Notes: generated from the sequence alone by a model not told the origin. Shown: positions 40,928 to 51,812, numbered from the stretch's first letter. The stretch: DNA of 64,000 nucleotides from Ehrlichia ruminantium str. Welgevonden (GCF_000026005.1 NC_005295.2:124001-188000), one strand, 5' to 3'. A program made the numbers and translations.

Positions 40928-42149
40928 GATTGGTAATGTAGTACAATTATAATGAATTTAGATGAAATAAAAATTGTTATATTACTAAATTTTATATTTT
41001 ATTGGTGATAACATGATGTATTTATTTCTTGAATATGTAGTCACGTTTTGCTAAGAGAATTAGTTTAATAATATTTAGTTATTAAGTAAATTGGGTAGTT
41101 TGCTAAATCCAGTATTTCAACATAACCAATGGATTGTTATTAATAACCATGTAATGTTTTGTTTGAAATAGATGTTCTAGTAATTCTGGACTATGTAATA
41201 TCATTATGGCCTTTATATAACTTAATATGCAGGTTTCTTATATAAAAAAACTACATTATCTCAATGTATTCATATAATGTTTCTAAAAAGTACAAAGTGT
41301 TTATGACAATTGAATAAAAAGGTAATACTCAATAATGTATAAGTTATTTGTTAATTTTTATACAGCATATTTTGTACATGTATATTATTCAAAATCAAGT
41401 GATTATAATTGTCGAGGTTGATACTTACTGTTTTTGTAGTGAGTTAGAATTATAAAAAGTTGTATGACTTAATAATGACAGAATTTTATTGATGTGTGTA
41501 GTAAAAGAATTTCTATCTTAATATAATCAGTCTAGTAATATTCAATGGTAATAATAATTTTCTAAGTGTTGTTGAGTTTATCATGTTATTATTTAAACAA
41601 CCAATATTCTGATAGTAAATTTAGGTTTTGTGTACACCATTATTACATTTTAAGAATCTAGTAGTAATTAAATTTTAAGACTTAATAGTGAATGAATCAA
41701 TAAATATAACTATGGTCAGTAGATTATTATCAGATTTTTTTATATTTTATAAGACATGATTACTTTATTAAACTTCTTGTATTACTGTCATAATTGATCT
41801 CAGAATAATGTATTTAATAAATCATATGGGTTTTATACTGTTGAATTGAGTTTATTATTAGACAAGAATTTATGCATAATAAATGTTGAAAATAAAGAAT
41901 TTCTATTACTTCATTTAACAATAACAACTTACTGAATTTATGGTGCTAAAGTGTCATTTTATCACGATCAGATTATTATTGAAAATCAATATTCTGATGA
42001 TGGATTTGGAGCTTATGTAAATTGCTGTTACCTTTAATAGAACTTATTTAGTAATTAATGTTAGAAACACATATTGGCTTTGAGTTATAGAATGATATAA
42101 ATAACTATCTTAAATAAATTATTTTTGTTTTTATTACAGCATACTTTAT

Positions 42150-42745
42150 GTTATTGGAATTATTATATCAGTATTGTTAAAATAAATTTTCTTACATACT
42201 CTTAAACCATATTGATTTGATCAGTACACTCTATAGTAAAATTACACTGTTATATTTGTTTTATTGGTAAATTTTATTTATCATCAATATTTAAATGTGT
42301 TATAGAAATTATGATATCAGTATTGTTAAAATAAGTCTTCTTATACCCTGTTAAACTATGCTAATTTTATTAGCACATTCTGTAGTAAAATTACACGGTT
42401 ATGTTTGTTTTATTGGTGGATTTTATTTATTATCATCAATATTTAAATGTGTTATAGAAATTATTATATCAGTATTGTTAAAATAAATTTTCTTACATAC
42501 TCTTAAACCATATTAATTTGATTAGTACATTCTCTAGTAAAATTACACGGTTATGTTTGTTTTATTGGTGGATTTTATTTATTATCATCAATATTTAAAT
42601 GTGTTATAGAAATTATGATATCAATATTGTTAAAGTAAATCTTCTTACAACACCTTGTAACTATGCTAATTAGCACATTCTGTAATAAAATTATAGGTTA
42701 CATTTGTTTTATTAGAGGATTTTATTGTTATCAATATTCAAAACA
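42150..42745. repeat. Four tandem copies, about 149-152 bp
   Basis: The landmark TCA(G/A)TATTGTTAAA starts at 42168, 42317, 42469 and 42621. Units share CTTACATACTCTTAAACCAT or diverged versions, GTAAAATTACAC(G/T)GTTAT and TTTATTTATTATCATCAATATTTAA. The fourth unit is truncated and diverged. The array stops about 50 bp short of the stop codon of the antiporter gene, so it does not include gene sequence. Confidence 0.92.
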
Positions 42746-42797
42746 GCAATACTTTTCTTTAATGTTAAATCAACTTATAACAATTATAAAAAATAGT

Positions 42798-44507
42798 TTA
42801 CTCATTTGCTTCTTTGTTTTTTACTGCAGCGTAATTTACTGTTCTAAACCTGTCTTTTAGTAAAGAAATGGCATGATTGCTGAACCCAGTGTTGCTTAAC
42901 GCTATTGCACCTAATTGTAATCCAACTTCATATGTTTCAGGAATTAAATAATGTGCACCAAGTTCTTTATATACTTCTGCATTATTTAAATCAGGTAACC
43001 TGACAATGATTATGATATTTGGGAAGCGTTGAGCAACTAAAGATATAATCTTTTTGATAGTGACCTCATTATTGATTGCTATGATTATCATTTTAGCTCG
43101 TGATATTGCCATAGACTCTAAAGTTGCTAATTTTGTTAAATCGCCAAGGTATACTGGAAAACCTGCATCTCTTCCATCTTTTACTGTTTTTGGTTGTATG
43201 TCAGATGCAATGTAATTTACATGTTCTGCTACTAGCACTTTAGCAACCATACGTCCTACTCTTCCAAATCCTACAACTATCACGTGTTGATCAAGGTCTT
43301 TTGTGTCTAAAGTAAGTTCTTGAGAATTGAGAGATATTTTCTTTTTTGTGATTAATTTTGCTATCCAATCACCAAGTGCTGCTAATGGTGGAGTAAAAGC
43401 CATTGTTACAGTTGTGATCATCATTAGAGTTTGTGCTAAATCACTTGGTAATACATTCTTTTCTGCTGCAAGGCCAAATAAGATAAAAGCAAATTCGCCG
43501 CCTTGTGAAAGTAATAATCCTGCTTGTATGGCTGCAGCTACGTGAAATTTGAAAAACCTACATAATATAAAAATGATGAGTGATTTTAATGTTATTAAAG
43601 AGAAAGAAATCAAACCTATTATTGGTAATTTATTTACTACAAACTTAATGTCAATTGACATTCCTACTGTCATAAAAAATAGGCCTAATAACAGCTTTTT
43701 AAATGGAAGTACTACTTGTTCTACGTCATGCCTGTATTCAGTTTCTGCAACAAGGAGTCCTGAAACAAATGCACCAAGTGCCATTGATAAGTTAAAATTT
43801 TCTGTAATAAATGCTGATCCTAAAACAATTAACAATGTGGTTGCTATAAAAATCTCACTACTTTTTATTGCTGCAATGGTGTTAAAAAGTGGCCTTAATA
43901 ATAACCTACCTGTAATAAAAATTAAAGTCAACGCAACAGCTGCTTTTATAAAAGAGTATAATAATGATATAGGAATACTGTGATGGGATTCTCCACTTAG
44001 TAGCGGAAGAAGTACAATTAATGGGACTACTGCAAGGTCTTGTAATAGCAGGATAGCAATTGAAAGCCTTCCTACTTGTGTTGATTGGCAGCCTTTTTCT
44101 TGTAATACTTGTAGTACAATAGCTGTTGAGGATAATGCTAATGCTCCTCCGATTATTATAGATCCTTTGGAATCTATGCCAAACTTGTTTGCAATATACC
44201 ATATGGCTAGTGTTGTAACTATAACTTGTAGTGTACCGAAACCAAATACATGCAGTCGCATTGCAATCAATCTTTCAAATGTCAACTCAATTCCTATTAA
44301 GAACAAGAGGAAAACCACTCCAAATTCACCTAAGTTCTGTATTATTACAGATGATTCTACTAAATTTAAGCCATGAGCACCGATAAGAGTTCCAGCAACG
44401 AAGTACCCTAATACAGGACTGATATTTAGTTTCCAGAATAGAACAACTATTAGTATAGCAGCTGAAAGAAGTGTAATTATATCCAATAAATACTTAGAAT
44501 CATGCAT
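42798..44507 (-). CDS. kefB: CPA2-family cation/proton antiporter with RCK domain
   Basis: The 569 residues comprise about 12-13 membrane helices (roughly 1-385) followed by a cytosolic Rossmann-type RCK/TrkA-N domain beginning HVIVVGFGRVGRM near 412. Typical antiporter stretches are PVLGYFVAGTLIGAHGL near 31-47, GGALALSSTAIVLQVLQEKG, LLLLQDLAVVPLI with the conserved Gln-Asp pair, and GAFVSGLLVAETEYRH. This is the KefB/KefC/YbaL kind of K+(Na+)/H+ exchanger; the transported ion cannot be told from sequence. It lies 13 bp after the thioredoxin-like gene and is probably the last gene of hemJ-trx-kefB. Confidence 0.9.
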   Translation of the reverse strand: MHDSKYLLDIITLLSAAILIVVLFWKLNISPVLGYFVAGTLIGAHGLNLVESSVIIQNLGEFGVVFLLFLIGIELTFERLIAMRLHVFGFGTLQVIVTTLAIWYIANKFGIDSKGSIIIGGALALSSTAIVLQVLQEKGCQSTQVGRLSIAILLLQDLAVVPLIVLLPLLSGESHHSIPISLLYSFIKAAVALTLIFITGRLLLRPLFNTIAAIKSSEIFIATTLLIVLGSAFITENFNLSMALGAFVSGLLVAETEYRHDVEQVVLPFKKLLLGLFFMTVGMSIDIKFVVNKLPIIGLISFSLITLKSLIIFILCRFFKFHVAAAIQAGLLLSQGGEFAFILFGLAAEKNVLPSDLAQTLMMITTVTMAFTPPLAALGDWIAKLITKKKISLNSQELTLDTKDLDQHVIVVGFGRVGRMVAKVLVAEHVNYIASDIQPKTVKDGRDAGFPVYLGDLTKLATLESMAISRAKMIIIAINNEVTIKKIISLVAQRFPNIIIIVRLPDLNNAEVYKELGAHYLIPETYEVGLQLGAIALSNTGFSNHAISLLKDRFRTVNYAAVKNKEANE

Positions 44508-44520
44508 AATAGATCTATAA

Positions 44521-45102
44521 TTAAGAAGAAAAACTGTAATTTTTTGATTTCCATTTTATGGAGCACCCAATACTTGGTTTTTGATTTTCAGGTACCATAC
44601 CTGTATCTGAAATAAACTTCATAGCATTAAATAAATCTCTATCTTCCTGCTTACTATTTACTTGATTCATTCCTGAGGCATCGAACCTTCCTCTGTAACA
44701 TAGTTCTAATTTGTTATTGAATCCAAAAAAATCAGGTGTACATACAGCACCATAGCTTGAAGCTACTGTTTGGTCTTCGTCTATTAGATATGGAAAATTT
44801 ATATTATGTTCCTGTGCAAACTTTATCATATTGTTATATGAATCTTCTGGATAAGATATAGTATCATTTGGCATGATTGCTACAGCGTACATATTATAAA
44901 CACTTTTTAATGTATTTATATCATATACTAAATTTTTTATTATTGCTTTAACATATGGACAATGGTTACATATAAACATAATTAATAAACTAACACCTTT
45001 ATGACAATTGCTAAGATTATACAACTTGCCATCTACAGATTTTAGTGAAAAATCTATTGCAGTGAACCCTTTTTTTATTGGAGGAGTATTAAGCGCTACC
45101 AT
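44521..45102 (-). CDS. Thioredoxin-fold (redoxin) protein with CNHC motif
   Basis: A 193-residue thioredoxin-like protein of the thioredoxin-family/peroxiredoxin-like kind, with the active-site stretch CNHCPYVKAI (Cys45, Cys48). VALNTPPIKKGF starts it and FGFNNKLELCYRGRFDAS lies towards the end. I start at the ATG at 45102, which has AGAGGTACAGA before it; an upstream frame to 45144 lacks this. No signal peptide, so probably cytosolic. Between hemJ (90-bp gap) and the antiporter (13-bp gap). The physiological substrate is unknown. Confidence 0.87.
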   Translation of the reverse strand: MVALNTPPIKKGFTAIDFSLKSVDGKLYNLSNCHKGVSLLIMFICNHCPYVKAIIKNLVYDINTLKSVYNMYAVAIMPNDTISYPEDSYNNMIKFAQEHNINFPYLIDEDQTVASSYGAVCTPDFFGFNNKLELCYRGRFDASGMNQVNSKQEDRDLFNAMKFISDTGMVPENQKPSIGCSIKWKSKNYSFSS

Positions 45103-45192
45103 TCTGTACCTCTTCAATCTTATCAAGTAACAAACTACTACCACAGTACTCTAATTCTAGAGCACAATGCATTAAAGTCAAATAATAAGTAA

Positions 45193-45627
45193 CTACAAGA
45201 AAGGTTTCACTACTACCATAATTACTATAATTGTTATTAATAATGTTATTAATTCATTAATGAATTTAAAATATAGTACAGATTGTGTATTATTCTTTAT
45301 TAAAAAATCTTTTCTATGTTTATATAGTATTGTGTAAATAATACACATTAATATGACACATGTAAGTTTTATTTTAAACCATATAAAATGATGGGCTCCT
45401 GTCATTATAGATAGAATTGCTCCAAATATTATACTGGACACCATTGCTGGAGTGGTTATATATAGGAGTAATTTTTTCTCCATAGTGTTAAAAATTATAT
45501 AGCTATCAGAATCGTGTCCTACTTGCGCATGATATACATATAACCTAGGTAAATAAAGCATCCCTGCCATCCACATAATTACTGATATTATGTGAAATGC
45601 TTCTACCCAATGTTCATAATCTATCAT
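45193..45627 (-). CDS. hemJ: Protoporphyrinogen oxidase HemJ
   Basis: Membrane enzyme of the HemJ (UPF0093) family oxidising protoporphyrinogen IX in heme synthesis. With the ATG at 45627 it has 144 residues, the family norm, and a strong AAGGTGGG ribosome binding site; a longer frame to 45747 adds 40 unconserved residues. The conserved block IMWMAGMLYLPRLYVYH at about 17-33, an early His12, and four membrane helices are visible. Together with ccmF and the HemY-like gene it shows that heme synthesis and use are retained. Confidence 0.92.
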   Translation of the reverse strand: MIDYEHWVEAFHIISVIMWMAGMLYLPRLYVYHAQVGHDSDSYIIFNTMEKKLLLYITTPAMVSSIIFGAILSIMTGAHHFIWFKIKLTCVILMCIIYTILYKHRKDFLIKNNTQSVLYFKFINELITLLITIIVIMVVVKPFL

Positions 45628-46592
45628 TGTATAACCCACCTTATCTAACAAATATTTCATGAAATTATATAATAAAAACACCCATAAGTATAATTTTTTA
45701 TTATCTAAATAATTAGTCTTTTGTAGAATTAACAGTTTTACTTTCAAGAATATACTGGTATTTAACTGTTTACAACTTATAAGAGAATGTGTTCTGATAA
45801 AACTTATAGGTTAAGTTATTATGAATATATACTAGATGTATATTTGCTATTGTTCGATAATTAATTTTTTATAAAAAATGTATTTTATTTATGGGAATGT
45901 GTACTAGAACACACGTTAATGTTAAACTGTTATAGTTAATAGGAATGTAGCTTTTAAATAAAACTGGTACTAGGTTTATTGGCTATGGATACTAAAAATA
46001 TTGATAGAACAAAGTGTTACAACTAAGGTCTAGATTAGAGATTTTATCATGAGTGTTTGTAGTACCTGTAATGTAATTTACAGAGAAAGATTGATGTATA
46101 ATACGTATAATCAATCCTAAAAAAGTTAAGCTAATGTTTCATTCACTAATCTGATATTTATGATAGTTGAATCAGTAAAATATTAATTATGTGATTACTG
46201 TAAATTAAGTATGTATCTAGTAATTTTTATAACAATTTGTATATAATTGTCTATATTGATTGTGAAGAACATACTGTAAGTTTATCCTGATCATTTATTA
46301 AATAGGATCAAGCATAATAGTTATTATAGAAAGTCATCTTGTAATAGTAATTGTGATATAAAATTTGTATTACAATGAAGTGTATATATGAAATCATGAG
46401 TATTGATTGTATAGTAATGTAATTGCAATGTGAGAATATTTATAGTGTAAATTATAAAAGCACTTTATTTGTGTTAATTGAGTATTGTTAAAAAATGTTT
46501 TTCAATTGTACATACTACAACAATAACCTGGTTATTAGATGTGATAAGATTTTTGTAATGATATTCAAATATGGGATTAATCTAGGAAGAAT

Positions 46593-46709
46593 ATGCATCG
46601 AGGGTTTTCTTCTGTAATTGTATGTTTATGTGCAGGATATTTACGGCAATATAGTGGGATATGTTTCCGTATTTCTATTGTGAAAGTAATAATGAATTGT
46701 ACTTCATAA
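46593..46709 (+). CDS. Possible 38-residue protein (hypothetical)
   Basis: TAGGAAGA lies 4 nt before an ATG opening 38 codons with a signal-like first half (SSVIVCLCAG) and a basic middle (YLRQYSG). Local GC is higher than the spacer average, which supports present or past coding. It may equally be the start of a decayed larger gene. No family recognised. Confidence 0.3.
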   Translation: MHRGFSSVIVCLCAGYLRQYSGICFRISIVKVIMNCTS

Positions 46710-47062
46710 TACTTGTTTTTATGTAATAAGAATATGGGCTTGGTAATTTTGTACTTAGTTTATCATCATACATCAATTAATGCTATATTAAGGTATTTGT
46801 CATTATATAGGAATAGTACTTTATTAATTTAATTTTCTTATTCAGTTTATAGTGATATATCAAAAATACTAGCATTCAGCTGATTAAATTTAAGGTTCCT
46901 ATTTGTATATATAATAATCTCTTGATTGTACATTTATATATAAATCTTGATTAGTAGTAATGTGTATTTAGTTATCTGTATTACTGAATGTATAGAATCA
47001 TGATCAATAATAATTATATGAGATTTTTTGTGGAAGGTTTTATATAATAAAAAAATTGGTAA

Positions 47063-47462
47063 AAGCTATGTTATTGTAGTATAAGAAAATGTCAAAAATC
47101 TGAAAAAGATATACATTTTCAATTTTCAAGAGATATCTTGACTAATGGTGAATGTACTAGTAGTTCTAGATCTTCTGGTACAGGTCATATTAGTGCTGGT
47201 GATGTACATTATGATGCAAATCCTTTATTAGTGTAAAGATGAAATTTATAGTAAAGGTATGTGTTTAGCATCTTATGTTAAAAGAAATATGTGTTATTTA
47301 TAGGTGTCGTAATAATTAATTTTTTGTTTAGGTGATGAAATATTAACTGAAGTGATACTGATATTTATTTTATGTGCAGTATGACTTCTCAAGTAATAGT
47401 GTTACAACTTGATGAAAAATTACCCATATGAAATGTCTTTAGCTATGGGTAAGAAAGGCTGA
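47063..47462 (+). pseudogene. Decayed gene, unidentified
   Basis: A stop-to-stop frame of 57 codons at 47063-47236 reads like protein (DIHFQFSRDILTNGE, then SSGTGHISAGDVHYDANPLL) but has no start codon. Further on, 47351-47431 reads SDTDIYFMCSMTSQVIVLQL, and a one-base shift at 47426 continues as YEMSLAMGKKG to TGA at 47460. Balanced composition and a repairable shift mark it as an eroded gene. Parent unknown. Confidence 0.5.
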
Positions 47463-47495
47463 TAAATTTACATATGTTACAAGTGTATTGTAGCA

Positions 47496-48494
47496 TTACT
47501 TATAATTACGAATACATAAAGTACGTGCTGCTTCTAATATATCTTGAATTTGTGGTAAGGCTAGTTTTTCAAGATTTGCTGCATAAGGTAGAGGAATATC
47601 TTTTGCTGTGATTCTGATCATTGGAGCATCTAAGTAATCAAAGGCATGCTCCATGGTTAATGCAGCAATCTCAGATCCTATACCAGAATATGGCCATCCT
47701 TCTTCTATACTGATGATTCTATTTGTCTTCTTTATGGAGTTTAATATTTGCTCTACGTCAAGGGGGCGTAAAGTTCTTAAATCTATAACTTCTGCATTTA
47801 TACCTTCCTTTTCAAGAAGTTCAGCTGCTTCTAATGCAGACTTTACTTGTAGAGAAAATGCTGTGATTGTAATATCCGTACCTTCTTTAACAATAGCTGC
47901 TTTACCTATTTCTGATATATAATCTTTAGTTAATACTGCATCTGGTACTTCATGTGTATGTCCATATGTAATTTCATTTTCAAGAAATATAATGGGGTTT
48001 GGATCTCTGATTGCTGCTTTTAATAACCCCTTACAATCTGCTGCGAAATATGGTGCAATTACTTTCAATCCAGGGATGTGTGCATACCATGATGCATAGC
48101 ATTGGGAATGTTGTGCACCCACTCTTGCTGCTGCTCCGTTTGGGCCTCTAAATACAATAGGACAGCTAAGTTGTCCACCAGACATATAGCTAGTTTTTGC
48201 TGCAGAGTTAATAATCTGATCAATTGCTTGCATAGCAAAGTTGAATGTCATAAACTCAACTATAGGTCTTAAACCAGAAAATGCAGCTCCTATTCCAATC
48301 CCTGCAAATCCATGTTCAGTTATAGGTGTATCTATAACTCTATCAGGACCAAATTGTTCAAGTAACCCCTGAGTTACCTTATATGCTCCTTGATATTCGC
48401 CTACTTCTTCTCCCATTATTAATACTGTATGGTCACGTTCCATTTCTTCACGTATTGCTGCACATAATGCTTCTCGTACGGTTAGATTTTTCAT
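47496..48494 (-). CDS. pdhB: Pyruvate dehydrogenase E1 component subunit beta
   Basis: Beta subunit of the thiamine-dependent E1 that feeds acetyl-CoA to citrate synthase. The 332 residues match the short alpha/beta type. [18 protein letters not shown] near 27-44 (Glu for the thiamine ring), [32 protein letters not shown] and [13 protein letters not shown] are all typical. There is no lipoyl domain at the N-terminus. The ATG follows AAGGTA. pdhA and the E2 gene are not adjacent, in keeping with scattered pdh genes in Rickettsiales. Confidence 0.97.
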   Translation of the reverse strand: MKNLTVREALCAAIREEMERDHTVLIMGEEVGEYQGAYKVTQGLLEQFGPDRVIDTPITEHGFAGIGIGAAFSGLRPIVEFMTFNFAMQAIDQIINSAAKTSYMSGGQLSCPIVFRGPNGAAARVGAQHSQCYASWYAHIPGLKVIAPYFAADCKGLLKAAIRDPNPIIFLENEITYGHTHEVPDAVLTKDYISEIGKAAIVKEGTDITITAFSLQVKSALEAAELLEKEGINAEVIDLRTLRPLDVEQILNSIKKTNRIISIEEGWPYSGIGSEIAALTMEHAFDYLDAPMIRITAKDIPLPYAANLEKLALPQIQDILEAARTLCIRNYK

Positions 48495-49801
48495 ATTTAA
48501 GTACCTTACGGTTAATTTTGCTAATTATATGTAAGAAATATAAATACATGCAAATAGATTTGCATCATGTTTAATATTACTAAGGTATTGTTAATAATAG
48601 AATATTTAACTTAATTATTTATGGAATAATATTTTTTAGAACTTGAGTATTAAAATCTGTATAAGTCAAGAATATAGAATAGTCTAGTCGAATTTATCTT
48701 AATTACTTTAATTTACTAAAATGTGATAAATAAAGAAATGGAGTTGTAATAAAGAAACAGTGTTGTGCAGTTTCTATTGTGGGTATATATTTTAATTAAT
48801 AAAATTTATGAAAATTTGTATTAATTATTCAAGCTGTAGTACAAGTAGTTTAGTTATATGGTGTGCTTAAGTATGATAATATAGTTAAAAATTACTACTA
48901 ATATTTACATTATTTAATGTGTAATCAACAGAAGGTATAAGTTTTCTATCTGGATGAATGTGATTTATTTTTATGTATGCTTAACAATTGAAAAGACTTT
49001 ATATAGAAATAATTTTACTGTAATTAATAAGGATAGATAAAGTATCTGCTTTTAGTGTCTGTAGTGTGAGAAGTTATATATTTAAAAGTGTGATACATAT
49101 GTTAAAAATTCATATTCTTAATTGAGTGTATAAATTATGTAACATTTATGTGTGATGTTTATTTTTAGTAGTATGGGTTAGGTGGTACATTAAAAATGTA
49201 GGGTACATATAATTAGATATTTATATTTTAAATTTGAGAGTGAATAAATGTTAAGTAATGTATTAGCAACTTTATGAATAGTATAACTCTTAAGTCTGTA
49301 TAGGTTATCAGTGGCATGCTTGAGAATGTGCATTACATTTGAAAATTCTTATTTTTTAATGTATGGAAACTAATACTAATGTAAGGTATTTTATTGTTTG
49401 TATATGTAAAATATTAGAATTGATATTCCTGTAATTTACTAAATAGGTATTTGTTTTTGTAATGTGTAAAAATCTGTATGTATAAATGATATTAAAACTT
49501 AAAAGTATATAAATAATAGTTGGAAAAGTTAGGAAATGTGACCATGTGATTGGCAACTAAAGTACTATCTGATATTAGTCTTTTATGACTAACTTATTAT
49601 TTAATTTTTATTTTTAAATTTATTGCTTGATGAGAATTGTAGTATTGTTTACTGAGGGAAAAAATATAATCAAAGTGCCTTATAATTGGGAATTAATAAG
49701 ATGTTTGTTTTGCTAATATAGCATTAGGTTAGTGTTTTTAATATTACAAGTAATATAAGTACATAAGCTTGTGATTATATTTTCTATATCTAAATCATAG
49801 T
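48495..49801. other. Gene-free spacer upstream of pdhB
   Basis: About 1.3 kb of AT-rich DNA. A 66-codon minus-strand frame at 49356-49556 begins with TTG and lacks a ribosome binding site, so I do not count it. No repeat or RNA seen. Confidence 0.55.
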
Positions 49802-51625
49802 TTAATTAATGTATGGAGTAGAAATACTAATTGATAAATTTGCATTTTCAGTATTGGTAGATGGGCGAACTATACCAATATGGTTATATAATGTACTTCC
49901 TATTATTGCTATGGTAGTGAAACTAAATATACCACCAATAACAACTAAGTTAATTTTTGTAATATCTGGAATATGATTAAGTAATGTTTCTGCTATTGAG
50001 TAATATACGACAATGCTTATTATAGCTATTGTTACTATACAAGAAACAAAAACTTTATTTTTTTGTGTTTTACTACTTATTATATTGTGAATATGTTTTT
50101 GATAGTAACCTACTTTAGATCGTTTTCTACGATATGATGGTTGTGGTATATGTGTAATAGGTTCTGTAAATGTTGTACGTGAAGTTTTTGTATGTTGTAT
50201 AGATAATTCGTCTTGAAGTGATTTGCTATCATGGATAACATGTTCTTCTGTTGACAATGGTATGCTAGAGTTAGATGCTGATGTGTGCTTTTCTATTATT
50301 ATGGGATCTGTAGTATGTGTTTCAAGTAATGCTGCGCTGTCACTTAATAATGTTGTAATTTCTTGTGATATGTTATTTATTACTTGTGCTTGGATGCTTA
50401 TATTGTATTTTTGCAAAACTTCCTGAGCTATGTTTTCAGGTGGTAATATGTTTTGTTCTAAAAATTTTCTAAATTGTGTTAATTTCTTATTCTGAAAGTA
50501 TATACTTGATATTATTACTTTTATACTAGTATTAATGTCAACATCATATGAATAATGTGTTGTGTAATTATCTGCATCTTCTATAAATTCATCCTTTAAT
50601 GAGAACTCAAGCGATAGTTTTATATTGTCTGAGTTGTGTAATATTATACAAAAATATATGTAATTATATAGTTGATTACAGGTAGTGATGTTGTCTAAGT
50701 CACCACAGAGTAATTGGTAAGTTACTGTGTACTGCGCAGCATTATAGTAATGTTGATACTGGAAAGCATTTTCTGTAAGGTTAGGGAGTTGTGATAATAT
50801 TTGAGGATTAATCTTATATATTTCTATCCCTACTGCTTCAGATAATAAGCATGTTTCAGATATAGCTCTAAAAAAATGTTTCTTAATAGGTGTAGGTGTG
50901 TTAGTAGGTTGGCTTGGAAGTGATTTTATTATACCAAGTGCAACCTGGGGAGTTAGTGTTTGGTAAGTGGTATTAATATTGAATATGTTAAGATCAAAAT
51001 GTCCTGTTCGATCTGCCAAATTGGTTATAAATAATTCTTTGTAAATCTTTAAAATATGATAAAAGCTTACTGCTGTTTTGGTTAATGGTTCGTTAGTTTC
51101 TAGGACTTTTTTTAGTTGTGTTGTGTAAATTTGATTTTTAAGTAGTACTTTACAGGATATATTTAAGGGAATATCACCTGCTATTGAACGTGTATTTAAC
51201 AAAGATGATATAAATGTTTTTAATGTGTGTGTAAGTGGTGAGATAATGGTGACTAAAGGTAAAGACAATATCTGTAAGACTTTACTTGGATCAATGGTGA
51301 TACTGTCTATGTCATTAAGACTTATTTTTAATTGTGTAATCCTATTTGATAATGCAAGTTCACTAGTGTATGGTGTATCATAATCAGAGAAAATAAAGTT
51401 CTGACAAATATGAAATTTTAAAAAAGTACATATGGCTTCAGTTATAGAGTCTATAGATATATCATTAGTATTATTGTAAGTTAATGTATAACATATAGTT
51501 GGCTCTGCTGCTTCAGTATCATGTGTTACAATATGTGTACATGTTGGTAAGATAGCTTTGCAGAAGTTGATAATAGCTGTGCTATCATCTAGGAGAGTGA
51601 TGTGTTTGTTGTTACTGTCTAACAT
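49802..51625 (-). CDS. Orphan Thr/Ser/Ile-rich protein with C-terminal membrane hairpin
   Basis: A 607-residue protein I do not recognise. It is rich in Thr, Ser, Ile and Asn with few charged clusters. Residues 1-500 have no membrane segment and no visible catalytic motif. A basic linker (YRRKRSKVGYYQK, near 500) precedes two membrane helices at about 525-545 and 559-580, separated by about 13 residues, then a short polar tail. The N-terminus lacks a signal peptide. It lies 30 bp downstream of tRNA-Leu on the same strand and may share its promoter. Probably lineage-specific; a cytosolic domain anchored by a hairpin is the simplest topology. Confidence 0.75.
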   Translation of the reverse strand: MLDSNNKHITLLDDSTAIINFCKAILPTCTHIVTHDTEAAEPTICYTLTYNNTNDISIDSITEAICTFLKFHICQNFIFSDYDTPYTSELALSNRITQLKISLNDIDSITIDPSKVLQILSLPLVTIISPLTHTLKTFISSLLNTRSIAGDIPLNISCKVLLKNQIYTTQLKKVLETNEPLTKTAVSFYHILKIYKELFITNLADRTGHFDLNIFNINTTYQTLTPQVALGIIKSLPSQPTNTPTPIKKHFFRAISETCLLSEAVGIEIYKINPQILSQLPNLTENAFQYQHYYNAAQYTVTYQLLCGDLDNITTCNQLYNYIYFCIILHNSDNIKLSLEFSLKDEFIEDADNYTTHYSYDVDINTSIKVIISSIYFQNKKLTQFRKFLEQNILPPENIAQEVLQKYNISIQAQVINNISQEITTLLSDSAALLETHTTDPIIIEKHTSASNSSIPLSTEEHVIHDSKSLQDELSIQHTKTSRTTFTEPITHIPQPSYRRKRSKVGYYQKHIHNIISSKTQKNKVFVSCIVTIAIISIVVYYSIAETLLNHIPDITKINLVVIGGIFSFTTIAIIGSTLYNHIGIVRPSTNTENANLSISISTPYIN

Positions 51626-51654
51626 AGTGTATAGAATGGTTTAATTGCAATAAG

Positions 51655-51742
51655 TGCCCGAAAGAAGACTTGAACTTCCACAATATCTTATTTATTACTA
51701 ACACCTGAAGCTAGCGCGTCTACCAAATTCCGCCATTCGGGC
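51655..51742 (-). tRNA. tRNA-Leu (anticodon CAG)
   Basis: Class II tRNA with a long variable arm. On the minus strand the acceptor GCCCGAA (ending at 51742) pairs with TTCGGGC, followed by discriminator A; CCA is not encoded. The D-loop has the GGCGGAATTTGGTAGACGC form typical of tRNA-Leu. The anticodon stem CTAGC/GTTAG (one G-T pair) encloses the loop TTCAGGT, giving anticodon CAG. The variable arm and T-arm (GTTCAAGTC) follow. Confidence 0.95.
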
Positions 51743-51766
51743 ATATAATTGGTTGATCTACTGTCA

Positions 51767-51795
51767 ATTGTACTGTAAAATGAGAACCTTGTCAA
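51767..51795 (-). promoter_or_regulatory. Strong sigma-70-type promoter of tRNA-Leu
   Basis: On the minus strand a perfect TTGACA (51790-51795), 17-bp spacer and TACAAT (51767-51772) stand about 25 bp before the tRNA 5' end. It probably also drives the 607-residue orphan gene just downstream. Confidence 0.85.
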
Positions 51796-51812
51796 ATTAC
51801 CTATTATAACTT

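Larger units (their letters stand above)
40868..42797. other. 1.9-kb spacer upstream of dapE
   Basis: No credible gene. It holds the dapE promoter candidate at its left end and a four-copy repeat at 42150-42745. The middle (41000-42100) is AT-rich, with a few recurring words such as CAATATTCTGAT(A/G) that hint at very old duplications. Confidence 0.55.
45628..47495. other. 1.9-kb spacer with gene remnants
   Basis: Between hemJ and pdhB, both on the minus strand. It holds a small plus-strand ORF with a good ribosome binding site (46593-46709) and coding-like, frame-broken sequence at 47063-47462. The rest has no discernible features. Confidence 0.55.

Noticed and set aside
42663-42860. 65-codon plus-strand frame overlapping the antiporter 3' end
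   Set aside because: Lies within the tandem repeat and runs antisense into a conserved gene; no support.
45628-45747. N-terminal extension of hemJ
   Set aside because: Forty unconserved residues; a strong AAGGTGGG site precedes the ATG at 45627, giving the family length.
49356-49556. 66-codon minus-strand frame upstream of pdhB
   Set aside because: TTG start, no ribosome binding site, composition like random AT-rich DNA.
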